Shown one piece after another: positions 52,201 through 60,683 of a DNA stretch of 64,000 nt. The notes under the pieces were generated by a model. That model ran no database searches. It was not told the DNA's origin and worked only from the letters and a program-made list of their open reading frames with translations. A program made the position numbers and the translations under genes. Source of the stretch: Chromatiales bacterium (GTDB lineage: Bacteria > Pseudomonadota > Gammaproteobacteria > Thiohalomonadales > Thiohalomonadaceae). How positions within the stretch are numbered: the stretch's first letter is position 1; each line of letters opens with the position of its first letter. Location of the stretch: positions 1 to 64,000 of the forward strand of contig QKFD01000100.1 of NCBI GenBank assembly GCA_003251535.1, in the 5' to 3' direction.

Positions 52201-53157
52201 ATGTTTGACGCCTTGGGTAACCTGATCGCCTACCGCCTGTTGGGGCTCTCGGCCCAGGGCCAGTGGGGACCAGCGCTGCAGTTTTTCATCGCCGACAGCG
52301 TAAAGATATTTGTGCTGCTGGTGGTGGTGATCTACGTCATGGGGCTGTTGCGGGCGCTGCTCTCGCCGGAGCGGGTGCGCTCCTATGTGCGGGGTCGCCC
52401 CGCTTGGCTGGCGCGCCTGCTGGCCATCGCCCTGGGGGCGGTAACCCCCTTCTGTTCCTGCTCGTCGGTGCCGCTATTCATCGGCTTCGTAGAGGCGGGG
52501 ATCCCCCTGGGGGTGACCTTCTCCTTCCTCATCGCCAGTCCAATGATCAATGAGGTGGCGGTGGTGATCCTGGCCGGGGTACTCGGCTGGCGGATCACCG
52601 CCCTCTATGTGTTGGCGGGGTTGGTGGTGGCCTACCTAGGTGGGGTTGTGATGGAGCGCTTCCGGCCACAGCGCTGGGTGGAGCCCTATGTGTGGGAGAT
52701 CCACATGGGGGAGACCCCCCTCGCCGCGGGACCGCAAGGTCTGCTGGAGCGCCACCACTTTGCCCTCCATGAGGTGCGGCAGATCGTCGGTCGGATCTGG
52801 CGTTGGGTGCTGCTCGGCATCGGGGTTGGGGCGCTGTTCCATGGTCTGGTGCCAGAGGCGTGGGTGAGCCGTTATCTGGGTGATGCCAGCAACCCCCTCA
52901 CGGTGCCTGCGGCCGTGTTGCTGGGTATCCCGCTCTACTCCAATGCCACCGGCGTCATCCCAGTGGCTGAGGCGATGTTGGCCAAAGGGGTGGCTGTCGG
53001 GACCACCCTGGCGTTCATGATGAGTATCGCTGCCCTCTCCCTGCCAGAGATGTTGATCCTGCGGCGCGTCATCCGCTGGCCGGCACTAGCGCTGTTTGCC
53101 GCAGTGCTGGCGGTCGCCTTCAGCCTGGTGGGGTGGGGGTTTAATCTGATCACCTGA
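52201..53157 (+). CDS. permease of the ArsP/YraQ (DUF318) type
   Basis: 318 residues with about eight membrane helices. The signature TPFCSCSSVPLFIGFVEAG (C85, C87) and FLIASPMINEVAVVIL mark this permease family, and GIPLYSNATGVIPVAEAML is the matching C-terminal repeat. Family members include ArsP, which exports trivalent organoarsenicals, and others of unknown substrate. The downstream thioredoxin-like gene, 76 bases away, is a frequent partner. The operator-like palindrome upstream suggests inducible expression. Confidence 0.85.
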   Translation: MFDALGNLIAYRLLGLSAQGQWGPALQFFIADSVKIFVLLVVVIYVMGLLRALLSPERVRSYVRGRPAWLARLLAIALGAVTPFCSCSSVPLFIGFVEAGIPLGVTFSFLIASPMINEVAVVILAGVLGWRITALYVLAGLVVAYLGGVVMERFRPQRWVEPYVWEIHMGETPLAAGPQGLLERHHFALHEVRQIVGRIWRWVLLGIGVGALFHGLVPEAWVSRYLGDASNPLTVPAAVLLGIPLYSNATGVIPVAEAMLAKGVAVGTTLAFMMSIAALSLPEMLILRRVIRWPALALFAAVLAVAFSLVGWGFNLIT

Positions 53158-53233
53158 TTTGATCCCCAAGTGGCTTAGCGGCCTGTGGCCAGTAGCCGAA
53201 ACGGGATCTCCAACGGTTGTATTAGGAGCTGAC

Positions 53234-53467
53234 ATGAAGCAGATCAAAGTCCTCGGCAGTGGCTGCCGGAACTGCCAAACCACCTATGAGCTGATCCGTC
53301 AGGTAGCGGCTGAGAAGGGGGTTGAGATCAGTTTGGAGAAGGTGGAGGAGATTGGGCGGATTATGGGCTACGGCGTGATGTCCACCCCAGGTGTGGTAAT
53401 CGATGAGCAGGTGGTCCACAGCGGCGGGGTGCCTGAGCGGCGTAAGGTCGAGGGGTGGCTCGGCTGA
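53234..53467 (+). CDS. small thioredoxin-like redox protein
   Basis: 77 residues. MKQIKVLGSGCRNCQTTYEL has the redox pair C11-x2-C14, and GYGVMSTPGVVIDEQVVHSG contains the cis-proline. It matches the 'redox-active disulfide protein 2' type that accompanies this permease family. Start ATG 53234 with AGGAG upstream. A terminator follows at once, closing a two-gene unit. Confidence 0.88.
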   Translation: MKQIKVLGSGCRNCQTTYELIRQVAAEKGVEISLEKVEEIGRIMGYGVMSTPGVVIDEQVVHSGGVPERRKVEGWLG

Positions 53468-53484
53468 AGCGAGCTGAGCGAACC

Positions 53485-53504
53485 GGCCCCCTGGAGAGGG
53501 GGCC
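53485..53504. terminator. bidirectional terminator between the redox protein and the monooxygenase gene
   Basis: GGCCCCCT / AGGGGGCC (53485-53492, 53497-53504), loop GGAG, between convergent genes. Confidence 0.7.
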
Positions 53505-53519
53505 GATCAGCGAGGGGAC

Positions 53520-54695
53520 TCAACCCACAGGGGTGATTAGGGCGTCGCGTGGGTCTTTGCCGGTGAGCAGCAGGGCCAGGAGATCGCGCACAGAGCGGAT
53601 CTGATCACCAAACGGCAGCGGCTCTGAGCCGCGGAAGAAGAGCCCCTTTTCATAGTTGCCGTGCACGGCCGCGGCCAGTTGGGTGTCGATGCAGAACTGG
53701 CCCGCCTCGGGGTTGCCATCCTTCAGACCGCAATAGGTAAGGCACTCATACCAGACGGCGCAGTTGCCCTTCTCCGGTGTGGCGCGGGAGCGCACCTTCT
53801 CCTCTCGCTCCAGGTATTTCTTCAGCCACGGCGTCAACACGGCGCGGGCCGGCAGGCCGGCGGTGCTCATGAAGGTGACGATATCCTCCGGGCGCGCCTC
53901 CAGTAGCACCTTTTTGAAGGTGGGATGGGCATCCCCCTCTTCGGTGACGGCGAACGGGGTACCAATCTGTACACCGCTGGCCCCCATGTCGAACATCTCT
54001 TTGATCTTCCTGAAGGAGTTGATACCGCCCGCGGGGATGAGGGGAATGGCATCCAGCTTCAGCTGTTCAAAGATGTTGCGCACCTCGGTCAGCACCCGTT
54101 TGAAGTCAAAGCGCGGGTCGTTGATATCCTCCGGCCGCGGTGAACCGAGGTGGCCACCGGCGTAGCGCGGGTGCTCGATGACGATGGCATCTGGCAGCAC
54201 ACCACGGCGCAGCCAGCGCTTCAGCACCGCCCGCACCCCGCGCTCCTCCGAGAGGATGGGGATCAGGGAGACCTTATCCTCATAACCCTTCACCATCTCT
54301 GGGAGATCGAAGGGGAGGCCGGCCCCCATGATGATGGCATCCGCCCCGCTCTCGCACGACTGGCGTACCAGATCCGCGTGGCGGTCCACGGCCTTCATGA
54401 CGTTGACGGCGATGAAGCCGTTGGGCGCAATCTCGCGGGCGGCGCGGATCTCACGATCCAGTGCCTCCCGATTGGCCTCGTCGATGACTGCGCGATCCTT
54501 GCAGCGGTGGGTTCGAGCGGTGAGGTCGGGGTGGTGGACCCGCAGGTCAACACTAGCGATGGTCCCGATCGCCCCCTCTCGGGCGACGGCCCCCGCTAGG
54601 CGATGGGCCGACACGCCCACCCCCATCCCGCCTTGTATAATCGGGAGGAGGGAGCGACCACGGAGCTTGAGCAGAGGGAAGAGGGAGTCGATCAT
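53520..54695 (-). CDS. nitronate monooxygenase family flavoprotein
   Basis: 391 residues, FMN-dependent TIM barrel of the 2-nitropropane dioxygenase group. LLPIIQGGMGVGVSAHRLAGAVA opens the barrel, DAIIMGAGLPFDLP and EHPRYAGGHLG (phosphate-binding and catalytic histidine region) follow, then LIPAGGINSFRKIKEMFDMGASGVQIGTPFAV. The C-terminal ~80 residues, with CLTYCGLKDGNPEAGQFCI, form a cysteine-rich extension found in one proteobacterial subgroup. The natural substrate is not known; some relatives act as enoyl reductases. The start ATG 54695 has AGGTG five bases upstream. Confidence 0.85.
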   Translation of the reverse strand: MIDSLFPLLKLRGRSLLPIIQGGMGVGVSAHRLAGAVAREGAIGTIASVDLRVHHPDLTARTHRCKDRAVIDEANREALDREIRAAREIAPNGFIAVNVMKAVDRHADLVRQSCESGADAIIMGAGLPFDLPEMVKGYEDKVSLIPILSEERGVRAVLKRWLRRGVLPDAIVIEHPRYAGGHLGSPRPEDINDPRFDFKRVLTEVRNIFEQLKLDAIPLIPAGGINSFRKIKEMFDMGASGVQIGTPFAVTEEGDAHPTFKKVLLEARPEDIVTFMSTAGLPARAVLTPWLKKYLEREEKVRSRATPEKGNCAVWYECLTYCGLKDGNPEAGQFCIDTQLAAAVHGNYEKGLFFRGSEPLPFGDQIRSVRDLLALLLTGKDPRDALITPVG

Positions 54696-54822
54696 TCTGC
54701 ACCTAAATACATGCGAGCCAGGCAGGCTACAGGATCCGTGACTGCCTAGCAATTTGATCCGAATCATTTCGCCCGCTGGCGGTCCCATGACTATCGTCGC
54801 AGGCTTCCTTAAAAGGTAATCC

Positions 54823-55452
54823 ATGCCCAACAGCGCGGCGCACCCGACGGCGAGTGAAATGACACTCGCCTATGAATTACATGGAAATTGTTATCTCAAT
54901 ATCACTTGGCATTGCACCTTGCGTTGTGCCTTTTGTCCCAAATTCAATGGGACCTGGGAGGTACAGGGTTACGATTTACTCATTACCCGCGAACCGAGCG
55001 TCGAAGCCCTACTGACGGCGATCGGTGACCCGACTCCCTATAAGGAAATCGTCTTTTGCGGCCTGGGCGAGCCCACTTTGCGGCTGGATACCCTGTTGAC
55101 CGTGGCCCAGGCGATGCGGGCCGCCGGCAAGCGGGTGCGGGTCAATACCGATGGCCTCGCCAATCTGGTCCATGGTCGTGACGTAACCCCAGAGTTGGCC
55201 GCGGTGGTGGATAGCCTATCCATCTCTCTCAATGCCCAGGACGAAGCTACCTATGTACGCCATACGCGCCCTAAGCGCGAGGGGGCATTTGCTGCCGTGC
55301 AGGCATTTGCGGTCCGTGCGCGGGAGGCTGGCATGGAGGTGACGCTCACCGCCATCGACGGCTTAGAGGGGGTCGATATTGCCGCCTGTGAGGCGATAGC
55401 CGGGCAACTCGGGGTCAAATTTCGGCGTCGCGTACTGGATCGGGTGGGCTGA
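54823..55452 (+). CDS. small radical SAM protein (TatD-linked type)
   Basis: 209 residues. The 4Fe-4S motif is C31-x3-C35-x2-C38 in WHCTLRCAFCPKF; GLGEPTLRLD supplies the SAM-binding stretch (GGE-like), and VNTDGLANL and SLSISLNAQDEATY are typical of the group that often lies beside TatD-type nucleases. No TatD gene is in this window. The reaction is unknown. ATG 54823 follows AAAGG. It is three bases upstream of the next radical SAM gene, hence one operon. Confidence 0.82.
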   Translation: MPNSAAHPTASEMTLAYELHGNCYLNITWHCTLRCAFCPKFNGTWEVQGYDLLITREPSVEALLTAIGDPTPYKEIVFCGLGEPTLRLDTLLTVAQAMRAAGKRVRVNTDGLANLVHGRDVTPELAAVVDSLSISLNAQDEATYVRHTRPKREGAFAAVQAFAVRAREAGMEVTLTAIDGLEGVDIAACEAIAGQLGVKFRRRVLDRVG

Positions 55453-55455
55453 CAT

Positions 55456-56403
55456 TTGGCCCTCTCTGATCGCATCCACACCCTCGGTCAAGCGCTGTTG
55501 CAGCGTTACGGTGAGCGGGTGCATAAGCTGGCTATCAATGCCGGTTTTACCTGCCCTAACCGTGACGGTAGCAAGGGGATTGGGGGTTGCACCTTCTGCA
55601 ATAACAGCTCCTTCAACCCGCAAAAGCAGCAGCACCCTCCCATTGCGGAGCAGATCGAGGCCGGTCGCCGGGTGATTGCCCGGCGCACCGGGGCGCGCAA
55701 ATTCCTCGCCTATTTCCAGGCCTACACCAACACCTACGACGACCCCGCACTCCTCAAGGCGCGCTACGATGCCGCCCTGGCGGAGCCGGACGTGATCGGG
55801 CTCTCCATCGGGACCCGTCCCGATTGCGTACCCACCCCGGTGCTCGACCTCCTGGCCGACTACCGGGCCCGTGGATTTGAGGTGTGGTTGGAGCTGGGTC
55901 TGCAATCGACCTTCGACGCCACCTTGGAGCGGGTCAATCGCGGTCACACCTTCGATGAGTATCGCCAGGCGCTGGCGGCGGCCCAGCAGCGCTCACTACC
56001 GGTCTGCTGCCACCTCATCCTCGGCCTGCCGGGGGAGGGCGAGGAGCAGGCCATCACCTCCCTTGAACGGGTCCTCGCCGCGGGGGTGGAGGGGCTCAAG
56101 CTCCATCCGCTGCATGTGGTCAAAGGGACCGCGCTGGCCAATGAGTGGCGGCACGGCCTCTATCAACCCTGGACGATGGAGCGCTACATCGAGTTGGCGG
56201 CAGAGCTGGTGGTGCGCACGCCGTGGCCGGTGATCTACCACCGGCTTACCGGCACGGCCTCTCTGGATCTGCTGCTGGCGCCCCACTGGTGTAACTACAA
56301 ATGGAAGGTGCTGAACGGCATTGAACAGGCCCTGGCCCGGCGCGGCCTGCGCCAAGGGGGCGGGGAGAGCCCCCAACAACAGATAGCAAGAAGAACGGCG
56401 TAA
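55456..56403 (+). CDS. YhcC-like radical SAM protein (TIGR01212 family)
   Basis: 315 residues. The cluster motif is GFTCPNRDG...GGCTFCNNSSF (C-x-n-C-x2-C, family-specific spacing); LAYFQAYTNTYDD, LSIGTRPDCVP, VWLELGLQS, NRGHTFDEY and LKLHPLHVVKGT align with E. coli YhcC along the whole length. The function is unknown. The start is TTG 55456; no ATG or GTG is near. The 56404-56464 gap contains a stem-loop. Confidence 0.92.
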   Translation: MALSDRIHTLGQALLQRYGERVHKLAINAGFTCPNRDGSKGIGGCTFCNNSSFNPQKQQHPPIAEQIEAGRRVIARRTGARKFLAYFQAYTNTYDDPALLKARYDAALAEPDVIGLSIGTRPDCVPTPVLDLLADYRARGFEVWLELGLQSTFDATLERVNRGHTFDEYRQALAAAQQRSLPVCCHLILGLPGEGEEQAITSLERVLAAGVEGLKLHPLHVVKGTALANEWRHGLYQPWTMERYIELAAELVVRTPWPVIYHRLTGTASLDLLLAPHWCNYKWKVLNGIEQALARRGLRQGGGESPQQQIARRTA

Positions 56404-56418
56404 AAACGCCACTGATGA

Positions 56419-56443
56419 CCCCCGCTGTGCTGCTCCGCGGGGG
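56419..56443 (+). terminator. stem-loop between the YhcC-like gene and ubiU
   Basis: CCCCCGC / GCGGGGG (56419-56425, 56437-56443), 11-base loop, followed by CAAGAAACC rather than a T-run. It could be a terminator or a stabilising hairpin. Confidence 0.4.
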
Positions 56444-56464
56444 CAAGAAACCAAAGGGGGGGAA

Positions 56465-57472
56465 GTGAATCACAAGATCGACCTGATCTGTCCTGCCGGC
56501 TCGCTGCCGGCGCTGCGGGCGGCGGTGGATAACGGTGCCGATGCGGTCTACATGGGGTTCCGCGACGCCACCAACGCCCGCAATTTTCCTGGCCTCAACT
56601 TCGACGAGAAGGGGGCGCGGCAGGGGATTGAGTACGCCCGCAGCCGCGGGGCCCAGGTACTGCTGGCGCTCAACACCTATCCGCAGCCGGCCAGCTGGCC
56701 GCAGTGGACGCGGGCGGTGGATATGGCCGCGGCGTTGGGGGTGGATGCCCTGATCCTCGCCGATGCTGGCCTCATGCGTTACGCCGCCCGGCGCCACCCT
56801 GAGCTACGGCTCCACCTCTCGGTGCAGGGTTCTGCCACCAGCTATGAGGCGATCAACTTCTACCGTGAGCAGTTTGGCATCCGCCGGGCGGTGCTGCCGC
56901 GGGTGCTCTCGCTGCCGCAGGTGCAGCGGGTGGTGGAGAACAGCGCGGTGGAGATCGAGGTGTTTGGTTTCGGCTCGCTCTGTGTGATGGTGGAGGGGCG
57001 CTGTTACCTCTCCTCCTTCGTCACCGGCGACTCCCCCAACACCCGCGGCGCCTGCTCGCCGGCCCACGCCGTGGCCTGGTCAGAGACGCCCAAGGGGCGG
57101 GAGGTGCGGCTCAACGGCGTCTTGGTGGATCTCTATAAACCGGGCGAGAGTGCCGGTTATCCGGTGATCTGCAAGGGGCGTTACCGCGTCAATGGGGCGT
57201 TGGACTACGCCATTGAGGAGCCCACTAGCCTGTCGGTGCTCGATCTGCTGCCTCAGCTGGTCAAGATCGGGGTGCGGGCCCTCAAGATTGAGGGGCGCCA
57301 GCGTAGCCCGGCCTATGTGGGCCAGGTGACCCGGGTGATGCGCGCCGCCCTCGATGCGGCCTGCGCCGACCCCGCACATTTCTCCCCGCGGGGGGATTGG
57401 GTGGCGCAGCTGGACAAGATGGCGGAGGGGAGCACCCATACCCTCGGTGCGCTGGAACGGGCGTGGCAGTAG
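56465..57472 (+). CDS. ubiU: UbiU, O2-independent ubiquinone hydroxylation protein (peptidase U32 family)
   Basis: 335 residues (E. coli 331). DLICPAGSLPALRAAVDNGA, ADAVYMGFRDATNARNFPGLN, HLSVQGSATSYEAINFYR and SLCVMVEGRCYLSSFVTG align with UbiU throughout. The four cysteines that ligate the 4Fe-4S cluster are in place (SLC, GRC, GAC, VICKGRY). UbiU and UbiV form a heterodimer that adds hydroxyl groups to the ubiquinone ring without oxygen. The start is GTG 56465 after a strong AAGGGGGG. Confidence 0.95.
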   Translation: MNHKIDLICPAGSLPALRAAVDNGADAVYMGFRDATNARNFPGLNFDEKGARQGIEYARSRGAQVLLALNTYPQPASWPQWTRAVDMAAALGVDALILADAGLMRYAARRHPELRLHLSVQGSATSYEAINFYREQFGIRRAVLPRVLSLPQVQRVVENSAVEIEVFGFGSLCVMVEGRCYLSSFVTGDSPNTRGACSPAHAVAWSETPKGREVRLNGVLVDLYKPGESAGYPVICKGRYRVNGALDYAIEEPTSLSVLDLLPQLVKIGVRALKIEGRQRSPAYVGQVTRVMRAALDAACADPAHFSPRGDWVAQLDKMAEGSTHTLGALERAWQ

Positions 57473-57501
57473 TGGCCGCCCCTACAACCAAGTGAGGCAT
57501 G

Positions 57502-58407
57502 ATGAAATTAGCACTCGGTCCACTGCTCTACTTCTGGCCCCGCGAGCAGGTGTTCGACTTCTACCGGGCGGCGGCCCACTGGCCGGTGGCCACGGTCTAT
57601 CTGGGGGAGGTGGTGTGCGGTAAGCGGCGCACCATGACCCCGGAGGCGTGGCTGGAGATCGCCGATCTGCTGGCCGCTGCCGGCAAGGAGGTGGTGCTCT
57701 CCACCATGGCGCTGGTGGAGGCGGAGTCGGAGCTGCTGACCCAGCGGCGTCTTGCCGAGGTGGGGCGCTATCCACTAGAGGCCAACGACTGGGGGGCGGT
57801 GAAGTTGGCCGCCGGTCGCCCCTTTGTCGCCGGTCCCCACCTCAACCTCTACAACGGCGAGACCCTGGCGCTGCTGGCGGAGCTAGGGGCGCGCCGGTTT
57901 GTGCTGCCGGTGGAGCTGTCGGCAGAGACCCTCGCCCAGCTCCAGGCGGAGCGCCCGGCGGGTATGGAGGCGGAGCTGTTTGCCTGGGGGCGGCTACCGC
58001 TCGCCTTCTCCGCCCGCTGTTTCACCGCCCGCGCCCATCACCTACCCAAGGATGATTGCCAGTTTCGCTGTGCCGACTATCCCGACGGGCTGCTGCTGGA
58101 GTCCCAGGAGGGGCACCCCTTCCTGGCCATGAACGGCATCCAGACCCAATCGGCACAGAGTGCCAACCTCATCCATGCCCTGCCCCAGATGGCACAGCTG
58201 GGGGTGGATCGGGTGCGGCTCTCACCCCAGTCACGCGGCATGGAGCAGGTGGTCAATGGCTTTGCCGAGGTGTTGGCGGGGGCCGATCCCGCGGCGGTGG
58301 ATGCACGCCTCCAGCGCCTCGCCCCAGCGGGTACCTGCAACGGCTACTGGTGGGGACAGGCCGGGATGGATTGGCAGCCACCCGCGGATCTCCATGGCCC
58401 CCGTTGA
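57502..58407 (+). CDS. ubiV: UbiV, O2-independent ubiquinone hydroxylation protein
   Basis: 301 residues. MKLALGPLLYFWP, LGEVVCGKRR with C39, and AFSARCFTARAHHLPKDDCQFRCADYP supply the four cluster cysteines, and FLAMNGIQTQSAQSANLIH and VRLSPQSRGM are UbiV-specific. I prefer ATG 57502 over the adjacent ATG 57499 because GTGAGG is better spaced. It is 29 bases after ubiU and overlaps the next gene by 14 bases. The usual third partner, UbiT, is not visible here. Confidence 0.94.
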   Translation: MKLALGPLLYFWPREQVFDFYRAAAHWPVATVYLGEVVCGKRRTMTPEAWLEIADLLAAAGKEVVLSTMALVEAESELLTQRRLAEVGRYPLEANDWGAVKLAAGRPFVAGPHLNLYNGETLALLAELGARRFVLPVELSAETLAQLQAERPAGMEAELFAWGRLPLAFSARCFTARAHHLPKDDCQFRCADYPDGLLLESQEGHPFLAMNGIQTQSAQSANLIHALPQMAQLGVDRVRLSPQSRGMEQVVNGFAEVLAGADPAAVDARLQRLAPAGTCNGYWWGQAGMDWQPPADLHGPR

Positions 58408-59890
58408 GCTGATCGACCGCGGTCTGCTGGCGGGCTGGCAACACGCCGCTCACGATCACGCCCTCCTAGCGGGGGGGCGGGCGGTGTTGGCGTTGGGCCG
58501 TTATCTGCCCACCGCCAGTCTGGGGGCCTACGAGTGGATCGATGGTGCTATCCGCGCCGACTACTGCCGGCAGCAGGGGATCGCCATCATCCGCCGCCCC
58601 AGCGGCGGCGGGGCGCTCTATCTGGATCCCAGCCAGCTCACCTGGAGCCTGTTTCTGCCACAAGAGGGGGCGGCGCTGGCCGTACTCACGGCTCGCCATA
58701 GCGCCGCCGTCGTGACCGCCCTGGCCGAGCTTGGGGTGGTGGCCGAATTCAAGGCCCCCAACGACCTGGAGGTGGCGGGGCGCAAGATCGCCAGCCTGTT
58801 CCTCTACCGGGGTCCGCAAGGGGTGTTGCTACAGGGTTCGCTGCTCCTGTCGGTGGCTACGGAGACCCTGCTCAAGGTGTTGCGGGCGCCGATGGAGAAG
58901 CTGACTGCAACGGGTGTGCAGAGTGCTCGTCAGCGTTTTATCACCCTGGAGGAGTGTCTGGGGCCGGTGGATCTGCCGTCACTCCAGCGCCAGCTAGGCG
59001 CTGCCCTCTGTCGCCAGTTCCAGCTCCAGGCGCGAGCGACATCGCTGCCCCCTCTCCCCCCGCTGCCGGCACTAGAGCCGTTGGCACCGCCAGAGGCGGC
59101 GGATTACGCCTTTCTCAAGGGGCCAGGGGGGGTACTCCACGCCTGGGTGGCGAGCCGTGGAGGGGTGATCACGGCGCTACGCCTGAGCGGCACCATCCAG
59201 CTTGGGCCGCCGGATCTCCTCTCTCGCCTGGAGCAGGCGCTAGCGGGGGTGAGGCTGGAGCGGGCCGTGCCGCAGCTGGAGGCGTTACTCGCAGAGGGGC
59301 CGGTGGAGATCCTCGGTTGGGTCCCTGAGGCGCTGGCCGGGGTCCTCGCCCGCGCCCTCGCCAGGGGTGGCCAACGGCACCAATTGGGTCTGGACAGGGA
59401 GCAGGCCAACAGCCTGATGCTCCACGCTACGGACGACCCGGCGACCACCCTCGCCCACGCCTCGGTGATGTTGGTGCCCTACTGCGCCAAACCGCCTGAC
59501 TGCACCTGGCGCCAGCGTGATGGCTGCCCTGAGTGCGGCAAGTGCGAGGTGGGGGACGCCTATCGGCTGGCGCGGGAGCGGGGCATGGAGGTGGTCACCA
59601 TTGTGCAATTTGAACATCTGCGCGACACCCTGGAGCAGATGCGCGCCAAGGGGGTGGCCGCCTATGTCGGCATGTGCTGCCAGAGCTTCTACCTCAAGCG
59701 CCAGTATGCCTTTGAGGCGGCCGGGATCCCGGCGTTGTTGCTGGATATCAGCGGTGCCAACTGCTACGAGCTGCAACAGGAGGACCTGGCCTACGCCGGC
59801 CGTTTTGAGGCCCAGGCCTATCTCAATGGTGAGGTGGTGGAGAAGGTGATGCAGTGGGTCCCCAAAGTGAAACGGGACGACGAGGGGTGA
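58394..59890 (+). CDS. lipoate-protein-ligase-like domain fused to DUF116
   Basis: 498 residues. Residues about 5-250 are a biotin/lipoate protein ligase fold: WQHAAHDHALL, the signature RRPSGGGALYLDP, and the lysine loop KAPNDLEVAGRKIAS, which fits LplA-type enzymes. Residues about 365-490 are DUF116: YCAKPPDCTWRQRDGCPECGKCEVGDAY, then GVAAYVGMCCQSFYLKRQ. Its cysteines could bind a metal or cluster. It overlaps ubiV by 14 bases, so it is likely made with UbiU/UbiV. The front domain would attach or transfer a lipoyl or octanoyl group; the role of DUF116 is unknown. A small CGAGG/CCTCG hairpin overlaps its end. The start could be slightly different, since the ribosome-binding site is weak. Confidence 0.82.
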   Translation: MAPVELIDRGLLAGWQHAAHDHALLAGGRAVLALGRYLPTASLGAYEWIDGAIRADYCRQQGIAIIRRPSGGGALYLDPSQLTWSLFLPQEGAALAVLTARHSAAVVTALAELGVVAEFKAPNDLEVAGRKIASLFLYRGPQGVLLQGSLLLSVATETLLKVLRAPMEKLTATGVQSARQRFITLEECLGPVDLPSLQRQLGAALCRQFQLQARATSLPPLPPLPALEPLAPPEAADYAFLKGPGGVLHAWVASRGGVITALRLSGTIQLGPPDLLSRLEQALAGVRLERAVPQLEALLAEGPVEILGWVPEALAGVLARALARGGQRHQLGLDREQANSLMLHATDDPATTLAHASVMLVPYCAKPPDCTWRQRDGCPECGKCEVGDAYRLARERGMEVVTIVQFEHLRDTLEQMRAKGVAAYVGMCCQSFYLKRQYAFEAAGIPALLLDISGANCYELQQEDLAYAGRFEAQAYLNGEVVEKVMQWVPKVKRDDEG

Positions 59891-59903
59891 CGCCTCGCCT
59901 CAC

Positions 59904-60683
59904 CTAGGGTGTGCTGGGCGAGCCGCCCACAAAGGCCTCCACCGCTGCCACAAACTGTTCAGGGTGGGAGAGGAAGGGGGCGTGGCCCGCCCCAGCGACT
60001 AGCCTCAGCTCCGCCTGGGGCAGCGTCTCCACCAACGCCCGCGCCGCCTCCGGGGGGGCCAGCCGATCCCGCTCACCATGTATCACCAGGGTGGGGAGGG
60101 TGAGTTGGGGTAGCTGGGCGCGGAGGTCCCCCTCCTCCAATAGCCGCAAACCTGCCGCCAGCGCCTCCGGCTGGGGACGGCCGTGGGCGAATAGCCACTC
60201 GCGCAGGGTGCGGATCTCCTCGCGGCCGGCGCTAGAGCCGCGGGCCTGGAGGGCGAGAAAACGGAGCAGCGTCCCCTCGTAGTCGCTGGTGAGCGCCTTG
60301 GCCAGCCCTGCCAGCAGGGTGGCGGGGGTGGCGTGGGGCCAGTCGGGGGTGGCGACAAAGCGCGGGGTGGTACCGACCAGCACCAGTTTGGCCGTCAGGC
60401 CGGCCATCGCCCCAGCCAGCGCCACCTGCCCCCCCAGGGACCAGCCCAACCAGATCGCCGCTGGCCCGGCCGTGGCTGCCACCGCCTCGGCGAGCTGGGC
60501 CAGGGAGTGGCCATTGGCGTCAAAGGGGCTTTGGCCGTAACCCGGGAGATCCAGCGCGACAACGCGATGGTGACGTGCCAACGAGGGGAGCACACCAGAC
60601 CAGACGGCGTGGTTGAGCCCCCAACCATGGATCAAGACCAGCGTTGGGCCTTCGCCCGCCACCTGAGCGTGGAGCGGCCTCAT
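59904..60683 (-). CDS. bioH: pimeloyl-ACP methyl ester carboxylesterase
   Basis: 259 residues, alpha/beta hydrolase. [21 protein letters not shown] is the oxyanion region, the nucleophile elbow is [10 protein letters not shown], the acid is in [11 protein letters not shown] and the base in [16 protein letters not shown]. BioH releases pimeloyl-ACP for biotin synthesis. The start ATG 60683 overlaps the bioF stop (ATGA), which supports co-translation with bioF. It is convergent with the LPL-DUF116 gene. Confidence 0.94.
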   Translation of the reverse strand: MRPLHAQVAGEGPTLVLIHGWGLNHAVWSGVLPSLARHHRVVALDLPGYGQSPFDANGHSLAQLAEAVAATAGPAAIWLGWSLGGQVALAGAMAGLTAKLVLVGTTPRFVATPDWPHATPATLLAGLAKALTSDYEGTLLRFLALQARGSSAGREEIRTLREWLFAHGRPQPEALAAGLRLLEEGDLRAQLPQLTLPTLVIHGERDRLAPPEAARALVETLPQAELRLVAGAGHAPFLSHPEQFVAAVEAFVGGSPSTP

